Shown here: in pieces, positions 24,618 through 32,463 of the stretch
How the letters are laid out: every line of letters begins with the position of its first letter
Position numbering within the stretch: the stretch's first letter is position 1
NCBI GenBank assembly: GCA_046295655.1
Contig: JBKBMT010000025.1
Location: 1-37,486, forward strand
Origin: JBKBMT01 sp046295655
GTDB lineage: Bacteria > Pseudomonadota > Alphaproteobacteria > Rhodobacterales > Rhodobacteraceae
Direction: 5' to 3'
Length of the DNA stretch: 37,486 nt
Notes under the pieces: model-generated
Seen by the model: the letters and a program-made list of their open reading frames with translations, nothing else
Database searches by the model: none
Told to the model about the DNA's origin: nothing
Position numbers and translations under genes: made by a program

Positions 24618-26138
24618 ATGTCTGACGATGCCACGCCCGTCCTTTCGCTGCCGCTGATCCTGCCGTCGCAGGCGCAGAAGCACGTCACCCACAACGAGGC
24701 GCTGCGGCTTCTCGACCTGCTGGTGCAGCTGGTCGTCGCCGACCGCGACCGGACGGCGCCGCCCGAAGATCCGGCCGAGGGCGACCGGCACATCGTGGCG
24801 TCGGGGGCGACCGGAGGCTGGGCCGGGCAGGACGGCGCGATCGCAGTGCACGACGGGACCGGATGGCAGTTCGTCCGGCCGCATCCGGGATGGGTCGCGC
24901 AGGTTCTGGCCGAGGGCGGGGCGGTCCGGTTCGATGCGACGGCCGGCTGGCAGCCGTCGGGCGGTCTGGCCGAGACCGTGCCGCAGCTTGGCATTTCTGC
25001 CAGCGCGGACCCTGTGAACCGGCTTGCTGTCGCGTCGGATGCGGTGCTTCTGACCCACGCGGGGGCCGGCCATCAGCTGAAGGTCAACAAGGCCGCGGCG
25101 GGCGACACGGCGAGCCTGCTGTTCCAGACCAGCTGGTCGGGCAGGGCGGAGATGGGGCTTGCGGGCGACGACGACTTCTCGGTCAAGGTCAGCCCGGACG
25201 GGGCCAGCTTTGCGACCGCGCTGCGTGTCGATCGCGCGACCGGGCGCGTGAACCTGCCGGCCGGCGCGGTGATCGACGGCGCGGTGTCGGGCGACGCGGC
25301 GCAGCCCGACACCGAGGCCGGTCGCTATGACACCGGGGCCGGGCGGCTGCTGCGCGTCGGCGCCTTCGGTCTGGGCATCGCGGGCAGCCTGGCTGCGGGA
25401 TACCAGGTTTCCGACCTCAACGATCATTTCCTCTCGGGCGTCGCGCGGGTGGCTCCGGGCGCGGCGAACCGGCCGGTCGGTGGCAGCTTCGCCGGCAGCG
25501 TCGAGGTGATCCCCGGCGGCGCTTCTGGCCGGGTGACGCAGATCTTCCGCTCCGGCGACCCGGCGCACGAGACGCGGTCGTGGGTGCGCTCCTACACCGG
25601 CAGCGCCTGGACCGGCTGGTTCGAGGACTTCACCAGCCGGGTGCCGGTCTATGGCTGGGGCGCGGACGGCCTGCCGTCCGAGGGCGCAGGACGGAACCTG
25701 AACGACTACGGCCAGTCCGGGGTCTACTACTTCCTGCAGGGCGACGATCCCGCGAACCGGCCCGAAGCGCGGCCGGGCATCCTTCTGGTCACGGTCGGCG
25801 GCAACGGGCGGATCGGGCAGCAGTGGCAGTCCTTCGAGACCGCGGCCGGGGCACCGCATCTGTGGTTCCGGGTGCGACATTCGGCCGGCGTCTGGATGCC
25901 GTGGCAGCGGATCTATCATTCCGGCAACGTTGTCGGCACGGTCAGCCAGTCGGGGGGAACGCCGACCGGCGCCGTCGTCGAACGCGGGTCCAACGCCAAC
26001 GGGGAATATGTGCGCTGGGCCGACGGCACGCAGATCTGCACAAACGGCAACAATCCGATCGCGACCAACCCGGCACCCTTCGTCGGGACCGTGACCAGCG
26101 TGGACAACAACAAGCTGCGGATCGGCCGGTGGTTCTGA
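24618..26138 (+). CDS. DUF2793 phage/GTA-spike-like protein
   Basis: This 506-residue protein has an N-terminal DUF2793 domain (about residues 10-95: LPLILPSQAQKHVTHNEALR, RHIVASGATGGWAGQDGAIA, GWQFVRPHPGWVAQV). A repetitive beta-rich middle follows (residues ~130-230), then tail-fibre-like modules (about 280-440: DLNDHFLSG, SWVRSYTGSAWTGWFEDF, WMPWQRIYHSGNV). It ends ADGTQICTNGNNPIA...LRIGRWF, a type of terminus seen in phage fibre proteins. DUF2793 occurs in prophage tails and, as I recall, in the head-spike protein of the Rhodobacter gene transfer agent. No phage genes flank it. A clear GGAGG precedes the ATG. It may be a distant gene transfer agent accessory or a relic. Confidence 0.82.
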   Translation: MSDDATPVLSLPLILPSQAQKHVTHNEALRLLDLLVQLVVADRDRTAPPEDPAEGDRHIVASGATGGWAGQDGAIAVHDGTGWQFVRPHPGWVAQVLAEGGAVRFDATAGWQPSGGLAETVPQLGISASADPVNRLAVASDAVLLTHAGAGHQLKVNKAAAGDTASLLFQTSWSGRAEMGLAGDDDFSVKVSPDGASFATALRVDRATGRVNLPAGAVIDGAVSGDAAQPDTEAGRYDTGAGRLLRVGAFGLGIAGSLAAGYQVSDLNDHFLSGVARVAPGAANRPVGGSFAGSVEVIPGGASGRVTQIFRSGDPAHETRSWVRSYTGSAWTGWFEDFTSRVPVYGWGADGLPSEGAGRNLNDYGQSGVYYFLQGDDPANRPEARPGILLVTVGGNGRIGQQWQSFETAAGAPHLWFRVRHSAGVWMPWQRIYHSGNVVGTVSQSGGTPTGAVVERGSNANGEYVRWADGTQICTNGNNPIATNPAPFVGTVTSVDNNKLRIGRWF

Positions 26139-26230
26139 GCCGGTCCCGCTAACCGTGTGAACATGCCGCCGGAACGGGCCAGAGCGTCGCCAACGAACCG
26201 CGCGCGCCCTTCCGGGTTGCCGATGGGCGG

Positions 26231-27673
26231 TCAGCCGCGCGGCCCGTCGCCGCGGGCATAGACATCGTCGTAGCGCACGATGTCGTCCTCGCCGAGGTAG
26301 CTGCCGGTCTGCACCTCGATCAGCACCATGGGCATCTTGCCCGGGTTCTCCAGCCGGTGTTTCGTGCCCAGCGGCACATAGACCGACTCGTTCTCGGACA
26401 CGAGCTGCTGCCGGCCGTCGAGCGTGACCCGTGCCGTCCCCCGGACGACGATCCAGTGTTCGGCGCGGTGGTGATGGCTTTGCAGGCTGAGCGCCGCGCC
26501 GGGATGGACGACGATGCGCTTGACCTGGAACCGGTGTCCGTCGGCCAGCGTCTCGAACCAGCCCCAGGGGCGGTGATCGCGGCGGAAGGTTTCGGCCTGC
26601 GGCAAGCCGCGCGCCTTCAGCAGTCCCACCGCCTCGCGCACCTCCTGGGCGCGGGACCTTTCGGCGACCAGCACGGCATCCCCCATTGCGACGACGACGG
26701 TATCGCGCAGTCCGATGCCGACCACCGTCAGCCCTTCGGTCTCCGAGCGGATCAGGCTGCCCGTGCAATCCAGTGCCGTCACGTCGCCCGATGTGGCATT
26801 GCCCGCGGCGTCGGTGCCGGACTGGCGCCAGAGCGCATTCCAGTCGCCCAGATCGGACCAGGCGCCGTCGAAGGGCACGACCGAAAGGTTTCCCGCCCGT
26901 TCCATGATCGCATAATCGATCGAAATGTCGCGCGCCTGCTTCCAGGGCGCCGGTGCCAGCCGCAGGAATCCGAGATCGGGCCGCGCCCCGGCCAGGGCGG
27001 CGCGGACCGGCGCGATCAGATCGGGCGCATGGGCTTCGAACCCGGCCAGAAGTTCCGGGACCGGAAACAGGAAGATGCCCGCGTTCCACAGATGCCGGCC
27101 GCCCGCCAGCATCTCTGCCGCCCGGGCGGCATCGGGCTTCTCGACGAAACCTGCAAGCGGCTGGGCCGCGGTGCAGCCGGGGTGTGCTGGCGCAGCCAGC
27201 TCCAGCCAGCCATACCCGGTCTCCGGCCGGTCCGGCCGGATCCCGAAGGTCACGATCTGCCCCTGTGCGGCCGCCTCCTTCGCGCAGGCCACAGCAGTGC
27301 GGAAGCGGTCCGGCTCGGCCAGGACGTGATCGGTCGGCGCGGCGAGGACCATCGCCCGGGGATCGGACTGCGCAATGTGCAGTGTGGCGGCAAGGATCGC
27401 CGGGGCGGTGTTGCGTCCTTCGGGTTCGATCAGGATCGCCGCAGGCTCGATTCCGGCCTGCAGCAGCTGTTCGGCCACGATGAAGCGGAAGTCGGCATTG
27501 GTCACCACGACGGGCGGCGCGAACCCCGGCCCCGACAGGCGCCGCGCGGCCGCCTGAAACAGGGTTTCGGTCCCGGTCAGCGCCACGAACTGCTTGGGAA
27601 AGCCCTTGCGCGACAGCGGCCAGAGCCGGGTGCCGGAACCGCCGCACAGCAGGACCGGATGGATACTCGTCAT
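26231..27673 (-). CDS. manC: Mannose-1-phosphate guanylyltransferase / mannose-6-phosphate isomerase
   Basis: This 480-residue bifunctional enzyme makes GDP-mannose for surface polysaccharides. The N-terminal nucleotidyltransferase has CGGSGTRLWPLSRKGFPKQF (residues ~9-28) and, further on, GFVEKPDAARA and WNAGIFLFP. The C-terminal cupin isomerase domain (about 360-480) has RPWGWFETL and LSLQSHHHRAEHWIVV with the metal-binding His cluster. The ATG at 27673 begins the usual MTSIHPVLLCGG; a frame to 27721 adds an unrelated tail. It converges with the DUF2793 gene. No other polysaccharide genes are visible beside it. Confidence 0.95.
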   Translation of the reverse strand: MTSIHPVLLCGGSGTRLWPLSRKGFPKQFVALTGTETLFQAAARRLSGPGFAPPVVVTNADFRFIVAEQLLQAGIEPAAILIEPEGRNTAPAILAATLHIAQSDPRAMVLAAPTDHVLAEPDRFRTAVACAKEAAAQGQIVTFGIRPDRPETGYGWLELAAPAHPGCTAAQPLAGFVEKPDAARAAEMLAGGRHLWNAGIFLFPVPELLAGFEAHAPDLIAPVRAALAGARPDLGFLRLAPAPWKQARDISIDYAIMERAGNLSVVPFDGAWSDLGDWNALWRQSGTDAAGNATSGDVTALDCTGSLIRSETEGLTVVGIGLRDTVVVAMGDAVLVAERSRAQEVREAVGLLKARGLPQAETFRRDHRPWGWFETLADGHRFQVKRIVVHPGAALSLQSHHHRAEHWIVVRGTARVTLDGRQQLVSENESVYVPLGTKHRLENPGKMPMVLIEVQTGSYLGEDDIVRYDDVYARGDGPRG

Positions 27674-27768
27674 CACATGCCTTTCGCGTCGGACGCCGAC
27701 CGATGCCGCGGCCGCGATCACGTTAGCCGTAGGTCCGGGGAGCCGCCAAGGCGGAAATACGGCGCCGT

Positions 27769-28425
27769 TCAGGCATCCGTCGCGCCGCCGGCTGCGCGCG
27801 ACAGTGCCGTTGCCAGATCGCCATAGCCGGTCAGGCGCCGTTCGTAGGCCAGGCCCAGCCGTGCGGCACAGTCGCGTGCCCTTGCGTCAAGCTCGGGGTC
27901 GTCGGTCTGGGCCTGATAGACAAGCGTGCGGTAGTTCCCGAGCATCATGCCGATCAGCTCCGGGTGCCGGTCGAACCCCATCGGACGCCAGAAGAAGGCG
28001 TCGAACTGGCGGACCAGGAAATCGGTCAGGTAGAAGGCGTCGATCTCGTCGAGCGCGGCGAACCGGTCGAGCCCTTCGTAGAAGGCATAGCAATGCGGCC
28101 CGGCGATCATCTCGACGCCCAGCCGCGCGCAGGCAGCCTGCAACTGCCCGCCGGTGCCGCAATCGGCATAGGCCACGAACACGCGATCATAGCGCGCGCG
28201 CGATTCGGCCACCGCCGCCTCGACCGCCGGGGTGATCCGGTCGGGCCAGAGGTGCAGATCCGCGGGCAGGCATTGCAGATCCAGATGGTCCCAGCCGTTG
28301 ATCCGTTTGAGCGCCAGGATCTCGTGCGCCAGCGCACCGCAGCCGATCACCAGAACCCGGCCGGCGCCGCGGGGCGCGAGGCCGTCGCGGGCCAGTGTCG
28401 CGTCGTCCGGCGGATCCGGGGTCAT
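27769..28425 (-). CDS. DUF1638 domain protein
   Basis: This 218-residue cytosolic protein belongs to the DUF1638 family. Recognisable parts are VLVIGCGALAHEILAL near residue 25, LPADLHLWPDRI, and VFVAYADCGTGGQL. The Cys/His-bearing MIAGPHCYAFYEG and the conserved YLTDFLVRQFDAFFW follow. In other genomes DUF1638 genes sit near corrinoid methyltransferases for methylamines or glycine betaine; none is visible here, so that role is only a suggestion. The start overlaps the stop of the tiny upstream membrane protein as ATGA. Confidence 0.85.
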   Translation of the reverse strand: MTPDPPDDATLARDGLAPRGAGRVLVIGCGALAHEILALKRINGWDHLDLQCLPADLHLWPDRITPAVEAAVAESRARYDRVFVAYADCGTGGQLQAACARLGVEMIAGPHCYAFYEGLDRFAALDEIDAFYLTDFLVRQFDAFFWRPMGFDRHPELIGMMLGNYRTLVYQAQTDDPELDARARDCAARLGLAYERRLTGYGDLATALSRAAGGATDA

Positions 28426-28571
28426 CGGCGCCGCCACAGCAGCGCCACACCCGCCAGTGCCGGCAGGGCAAGCGCAAGCGCCGGCAGGCCGCTGGCCTGC
28501 CACAACGCGACGGTCGCGCCGGCGGCGGCGAGAACGGTCAGGATCAGCAGGGCGAAGGTGCGTGCGGGCAT
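28422..28571 (-). CDS. Very small two-helix membrane protein
   Basis: This predicted 49-residue protein has two hydrophobic stretches (FALLILTVLAAAGATVALW and LPALALALPALAGVALLW) ending in RRR, which favours the tail inside. It is too short for most gene finders. Support comes from the exact ATGA overlap with the DUF1638 start (28422-28425) and from codon-position composition like its neighbours. A start at 28583 would give 53 residues; neither start has a strong ribosome-binding site. It has no recognised family. Confidence 0.55.
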   Translation of the reverse strand: MPARTFALLILTVLAAAGATVALWQASGLPALALALPALAGVALLWRRR

Positions 28572-28683
28572 CGGTCCATCCATGGTGCCGATATGGCGCG
28601 GCCGCGGCAGCGGTGCAACCGTGGCGGCTGGACTTCGCCTGCACGGCGCGCCAAGGTCGCACGCTGCCCGGACCCTGATACCG

Positions 28684-29562
28684 ATGACCGCCACGCTGCC
28701 CCCGCCGATCTACCGCCCGTTGGCCGCCGCCGGCTGGATGGTGGGGTCGATCCTTGCCTTCACGGTCATTGCCGTCTCGGGGCGGGAACTGGGGGGGCGG
28801 CACGATACCTTCGAGATCCTGATGTGGCGGTCGCTGATCGGGATCGTCCTTGTCGTCGCGGTCGCCGGCTGGGCCGGACGGCTGGGCGAGATCAGCACCG
28901 ACCGGCTGGGTGCGCATGCGCTGCGCAACATCGTGCATTTCATCGGACAGAACCTGTGGTTCTGGGCCGTCACGCTGATCCCGCTGGCGCAGCTGTTCGC
29001 GATGGAATTCACCACGCCGATCTGGGTCATCCTGCTGTCGGCCCTGTTCCTGGGCGAACGGCTGACCCTGCGCCGGACGGTCGCGGCGGCGCTGGGCTTT
29101 GCCGGCATACTGGTGGTCGCCCGGCCCGATTTCGGGCGGATCGATCCCGGCGTCCTTGCGGCGCTGGGGGCGGCGGTTGCCTTTGCCGTGACGATCCTGA
29201 TGACCAAGGTTCTGACCCGGGGCGAAAGCCTTGTGTCGATCATGTTCTGGCTGACCGGGATGCAGTTCGTTCTCGGCGTGCTGACCACCTTCCATGACGG
29301 CCAGACCCGCTGGCCCGATGCCGGGACGATCCCCTGGCTGGCCGCGATCGGCATCGGCGGGCTGATCGCGCATTACTCGCTCACCAAGGCGCTGTCGCTT
29401 GCGCCGGCCGGATTCGTGATGCCGGTGGATTTCGCACGGCTTCCGCTGGTGGCGGTGGTCGGCGCGGTTCTCTATGACGAGCGGCTGGAGCTTGCGCTGG
29501 TCGTCGGGGTCGTTCTGATCATCGCAGGCAACATCGTGAACCTCAGGGCCGGCAAGCGGTAG
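28684..29562 (+). CDS. EamA/DMT-superfamily permease
   Basis: This 292-residue inner-membrane protein has ten predicted helices in two EamA repeats. The first repeat ends AMEFTTPIWVILLSALFLGERLT; the second ends SLAPAGFVMPVDFARLPLV and VLYDERLELALVVGVVLIIAG, each with the family's conserved Glu/Pro pattern. DMT transporters export metabolites or amino acids; the substrate cannot be assigned. The ATG at 28684 opens the gene divergently from the tiny membrane protein, 112 bases away. A GC hairpin without a T-run follows the stop. Confidence 0.92.
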   Translation: MTATLPPPIYRPLAAAGWMVGSILAFTVIAVSGRELGGRHDTFEILMWRSLIGIVLVVAVAGWAGRLGEISTDRLGAHALRNIVHFIGQNLWFWAVTLIPLAQLFAMEFTTPIWVILLSALFLGERLTLRRTVAAALGFAGILVVARPDFGRIDPGVLAALGAAVAFAVTILMTKVLTRGESLVSIMFWLTGMQFVLGVLTTFHDGQTRWPDAGTIPWLAAIGIGGLIAHYSLTKALSLAPAGFVMPVDFARLPLVAVVGAVLYDERLELALVVGVVLIIAGNIVNLRAGKR

Positions 29563-29578
29563 GGCGCCGAAGCAGCCC

Positions 29579-29595
29579 GCCCCGCACGGCGGGGC
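29579..29595 (+). terminator. GC hairpin after the EamA gene
   Basis: GCCCCGC (29579-29585) and GCGGGGC (29589-29595) form a perfect 7-bp stem with an ACG loop, 16 bases after the stop. No T-run follows directly; CCCCTTT comes about 20 bases later. It may act as a Rho-assisted end or an RNA-stabilising element. Confidence 0.4.
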
Positions 29596-29663
29596 AGACG
29601 ACGCCGCGCTGTTCCCCTTTCCGCAATTCCGCTCTAACAAGATGCGGCAGCGGCGAGGCAGGC

Positions 29664-30536
29664 ATGATCTACCGGACGGCAGAGGAATGGCGCGGCACGG
29701 CGCACCGGCGGGTGCTGTTGTTCGGCATGTCCGGGCTGGGCAAGACCCATGTCTCGAACCTTCTGCGCGCTTCGGGCGGCTGGTTCCACTATTCGGTCGA
29801 TTACCGCATCGGCACCCGCTACATGGGCGAACATATCGCCGACAACTTCAAGCGCGAGGCGATGAAGGTGCCCCTGCTGCGCGACCTCCTGATGACCGAT
29901 TCGGTCTATATCGCCTCGAACATCACCTTCTCGAACCTGGCGCCGCTGTCCACCTACCTGGGCAAGCCCGGCGATCCGGCAAAGGGCGGGCTCAGCTTTG
30001 ACGAATACCGCCGCCGGCAGGACCAGCACCGCGAGGCCGAGATCGCCGCGCTTCTGGACACGCCGCGGTTCATCGAGCGGGCGCAGACGCTCTACGGATA
30101 CCCCCATTTCGTCTGCGACTCCGGCGGTTCGATCTGCGAGGTGGTGAACCCGGACGACCCGGCCGATCCGGTCCTGACGACGCTTTCCGCCGCGATGCTG
30201 ATGATCTGGATCGAAGGCTCCGAGGCGCATACGGCCGAGCTTGTGCGCCGCTTCGACCGGGCGCCGAAGCCGATGTACTACCGGCCCGATTTCCTGGCCC
30301 GCGCATGGGCGGACTACCGCGCCGAGACCGGCCTCGCCGAGGACCGGGTCGATCCCGATGCCTTCGTGCGCTGGACCTATGCCCGGGCGCTGGCGCACCG
30401 TCAGCCGCTTTATGCCGCCATGGCCCGGAACTGGGGCGTCAGCGTGACCGCCGAAGCCGTGGCACGGGTGCGCGATTCAGCCGATTTCGTCACCCTGGTG
30501 GCCGAGGCCCTTGAGGCGCGGACGGCCGCTGCCTAG
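29664..30536 (+). CDS. P-loop ATPase/GTPase of unknown role
   Basis: This 290-residue soluble protein has a Walker A motif at residues 21-28 (GMSGLGKT) close to the N-terminus. Next come WFHYSVDYRIGTRYM and the conserved IADNFKREAMKVPLLRDLL. A possible Walker B region lies near PHFVCDSGGSICEVV, which holds Asp and Ser. The C-terminal half is helical, with no membrane segment. It looks like a kinase-type or regulatory P-loop protein; I do not recognise its substrate. The ATG at 29664 follows GAGGCAGG. metA starts 27 bases after its stop, so the two are probably co-transcribed. Confidence 0.78.
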   Translation: MIYRTAEEWRGTAHRRVLLFGMSGLGKTHVSNLLRASGGWFHYSVDYRIGTRYMGEHIADNFKREAMKVPLLRDLLMTDSVYIASNITFSNLAPLSTYLGKPGDPAKGGLSFDEYRRRQDQHREAEIAALLDTPRFIERAQTLYGYPHFVCDSGGSICEVVNPDDPADPVLTTLSAAMLMIWIEGSEAHTAELVRRFDRAPKPMYYRPDFLARAWADYRAETGLAEDRVDPDAFVRWTYARALAHRQPLYAAMARNWGVSVTAEAVARVRDSADFVTLVAEALEARTAAA

Positions 30537-30563
30537 CTCTGAGCATCGCGACGGAGTGCCTTC

Positions 30564-31487
30564 ATGCCGATCAAGCTGCCCGAAACCCTGCCGGCCTTCG
30601 ACATCCTCGCCCGCGAGGGGGTCATGGTCATGGGCGAGGGGCGCGCGGCACGGCAGGACATCCGGCCGCTGCGGGTGGGGCTTCTGAACCTGATGCCGCA
30701 CAAGATCAGGACCGAGACGCAGTTCGCCCGGCTGATCGGCGCAACGCCGCTGCAGATCGACCTGCATCTGATCCGCATGACCGAACACCAGAGCCGCCAC
30801 ACCGCCCCAGAGCACATGGAGGCCTTCTACCGCCCCTTCGCGGCGGTCGAGGAGACGGGCGAGAAGTTCGACGGGCTGATCATCACCGGCGCGCCGATCG
30901 AGCATCTTGACTACGAACAGGTCACCTACTGGGACGAGATGCGCCGGGTCATGGACTGGACCCAGACCCACGTGCATTCCACCTTCGGCGTCTGCTGGGG
31001 GGGCATGGCCATGGCCTGGCATTTCCACGCCATTCCGAAGCACATGCTGGACCACAAGGCCTTCGGCTGCTTCCGGCACCGCAATCTTGCGCCGGCATCG
31101 CCCTATCTGCGCGGCTTCTCGGACGACCTGCTGATCCCCGTCAGCCGGTGGACGGAGCTGCGGCAGGAGGATCTCGACCGCGCCGGGGTGGCGACGCTTC
31201 TGGCCTCGGACCAGACCGGACCCTGCCTGGTGGAGGATCCGGCGCACCGCAGCCTCTGGGTTTTCAATCACTTCGAATACGACAGCGACACGCTCAAGTC
31301 CGAGTACGACCGGGACATCGCGGCCGGAACGCCGATCAACGTGCCGTCCAACTACTATCCCGACGACGATCCGACGAAAAATCCGACCAACCGCTGGAGA
31401 AGTCACGCCCACCTTCTATATGGGAACTGGATCAACGAGATCTACCAGACCACGCCCTATGACCTCGCGGAGATTGGCCATCCTTAG
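30564..31487 (+). CDS. metA: Homoserine O-acetyltransferase (MetA family)
   Basis: This 307-residue MetA-fold enzyme activates homoserine for methionine synthesis. The catalytic Cys lies in FGVCWGGMAMAW and the His/Glu in VFNHFEYDSDTL, with SRWTEL as a substrate-binding segment. Glu113 in TGAPIEHLDYEQVTYW occupies the position that is Gly111 in the E. coli succinyl-CoA enzyme; published work on MetA specificity links Glu there to acetyl-CoA, so the acetyl donor is predicted. There is no SAM-II-like leader in the 27 bases upstream. The 3' end overlaps the hydrolase gene by 29 bases. Confidence 0.94.
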   Translation: MPIKLPETLPAFDILAREGVMVMGEGRAARQDIRPLRVGLLNLMPHKIRTETQFARLIGATPLQIDLHLIRMTEHQSRHTAPEHMEAFYRPFAAVEETGEKFDGLIITGAPIEHLDYEQVTYWDEMRRVMDWTQTHVHSTFGVCWGGMAMAWHFHAIPKHMLDHKAFGCFRHRNLAPASPYLRGFSDDLLIPVSRWTELRQEDLDRAGVATLLASDQTGPCLVEDPAHRSLWVFNHFEYDSDTLKSEYDRDIAAGTPINVPSNYYPDDDPTKNPTNRWRSHAHLLYGNWINEIYQTTPYDLAEIGHP

Positions 31488-32424
31488 CCTGCTGACCGCC
31501 GCCGCCGCGGCGGGGTGCGGCGTGGTGGCGGACCGTCGGGCGACGGCGCGGGCCGAGGAGGCGGTGGCAGACTTTCCGCCGACCGGGCGGATCCTGACGG
31601 TCGGGGGCAGGCGCATCCATGCCGATACCCGGGGCCGGGGGCCCGATGTCGTGCTGCTGCATGGCGCCGGCGGCAATACCCGCGACATGACCTTCAGCCT
31701 GGCGGACCGGCTGGCGCGCGAATTCCGGGTCACGGCCTTCGACCGGCCCGGGCTTGGCCATTCCGACGATCTGGGCGAGGCGGGCGTGAACCCGGCCGGG
31801 CAGGCCCGGGCGCTGCGGGCCGCGGCTGCGCAGATCGGCATCCGCCGCCCGGTGGTGGTCGGCCACAGCTACGGCGCCGCCGTCGCCATGGGCTGGGCGC
31901 TCGAGGCGCCGGCGGAAACTGCGGCCGTGGTCAGCCTGGCCGGGGCGACGATGCCTTGGCCGGGCACCCTCGGCCCCTTCTACCGCATCGCGGCCTCTGA
32001 CTTCGGGGGCGCGACGGTGGTGCCGCTGCTGGCCGCCTTCGTGTCCGAGGACCGGGCCGAGGACGTTGTGGCGCGGATCTTCCGCCCCGACCCGGTGCCG
32101 GCCGGTTATGTCGATTACGTCGGAGCGCCGCTTACTCTGCGGGCCGATGTGCTGCGCGCGAATGCCCGGCAGGTCAACGGGTTGAAGCCCTATCTTCAGG
32201 CGATGTCGGCGCTCTATCCGGATCTGCGGCTGCCGGTCGAGATCCTGCACGGCAGCGCCGATCGCACGGTGGGCCTTGCGATCCATTCCGAACCGCTGTC
32301 GCGCGTGCTGCCGAACGCGAACCTGGTGGTGCTGCCCGGTGTGGGGCACATGCCGCACCATGCCCGCGAGGCCGAGACGGTCGGGGCGATCCGCCGGGCC
32401 GCGCGGCGGGCCGGATTGCGCTGA
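31459..32424 (+). CDS. Alpha/beta hydrolase, probable lipoprotein
   Basis: This 321-residue alpha/beta hydrolase has the oxyanion region LLHGAGGNTRDM, nucleophile Ser137 in GHSYG, Asp268 (GSADRT) and His297 (GVGHMPHH). The N-terminus (MTSRRLAILSLLTAAAAAGC) is a signal peptide ending in a possible lipobox AAGC at Cys20, so it may be a lipid-anchored envelope protein. The ATG at 31459 lies inside metA (29-base overlap); an in-frame GTG/ATG alternative at 31420 adds a basic tail without signal features. The substrate is unknown; the family includes epoxide hydrolases, esterases and lipases. Confidence 0.9.
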   Translation: MTSRRLAILSLLTAAAAAGCGVVADRRATARAEEAVADFPPTGRILTVGGRRIHADTRGRGPDVVLLHGAGGNTRDMTFSLADRLAREFRVTAFDRPGLGHSDDLGEAGVNPAGQARALRAAAAQIGIRRPVVVGHSYGAAVAMGWALEAPAETAAVVSLAGATMPWPGTLGPFYRIAASDFGGATVVPLLAAFVSEDRAEDVVARIFRPDPVPAGYVDYVGAPLTLRADVLRANARQVNGLKPYLQAMSALYPDLRLPVEILHGSADRTVGLAIHSEPLSRVLPNANLVVLPGVGHMPHHAREAETVGAIRRAARRAGLR

Positions 32425-32445
32425 GCGCGCCGAAGGCGCAATCTG
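32412..32445 (+). terminator. Inverted repeat spanning the hydrolase stop
   Basis: GATTGCGC (32414-32421) pairs perfectly with GCGCAATC (32436-32443); one C-G pair and one G-T pair extend the stem to 32412 and 32445, leaving a 14-base loop that contains the TGA. No T-run follows. It may separate hydrolase from ppk2 expression, or be a processing site. Confidence 0.45.
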
Positions 32446-32463
32446 GCACAAACGGAGTCTGTC

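Noticed and set aside
30537..30563. SAM-II riboswitch before metA
   Set aside because: Only 27 bases are available and the pseudoknot sequences are absent; the leader before the P-loop gene also shows none.
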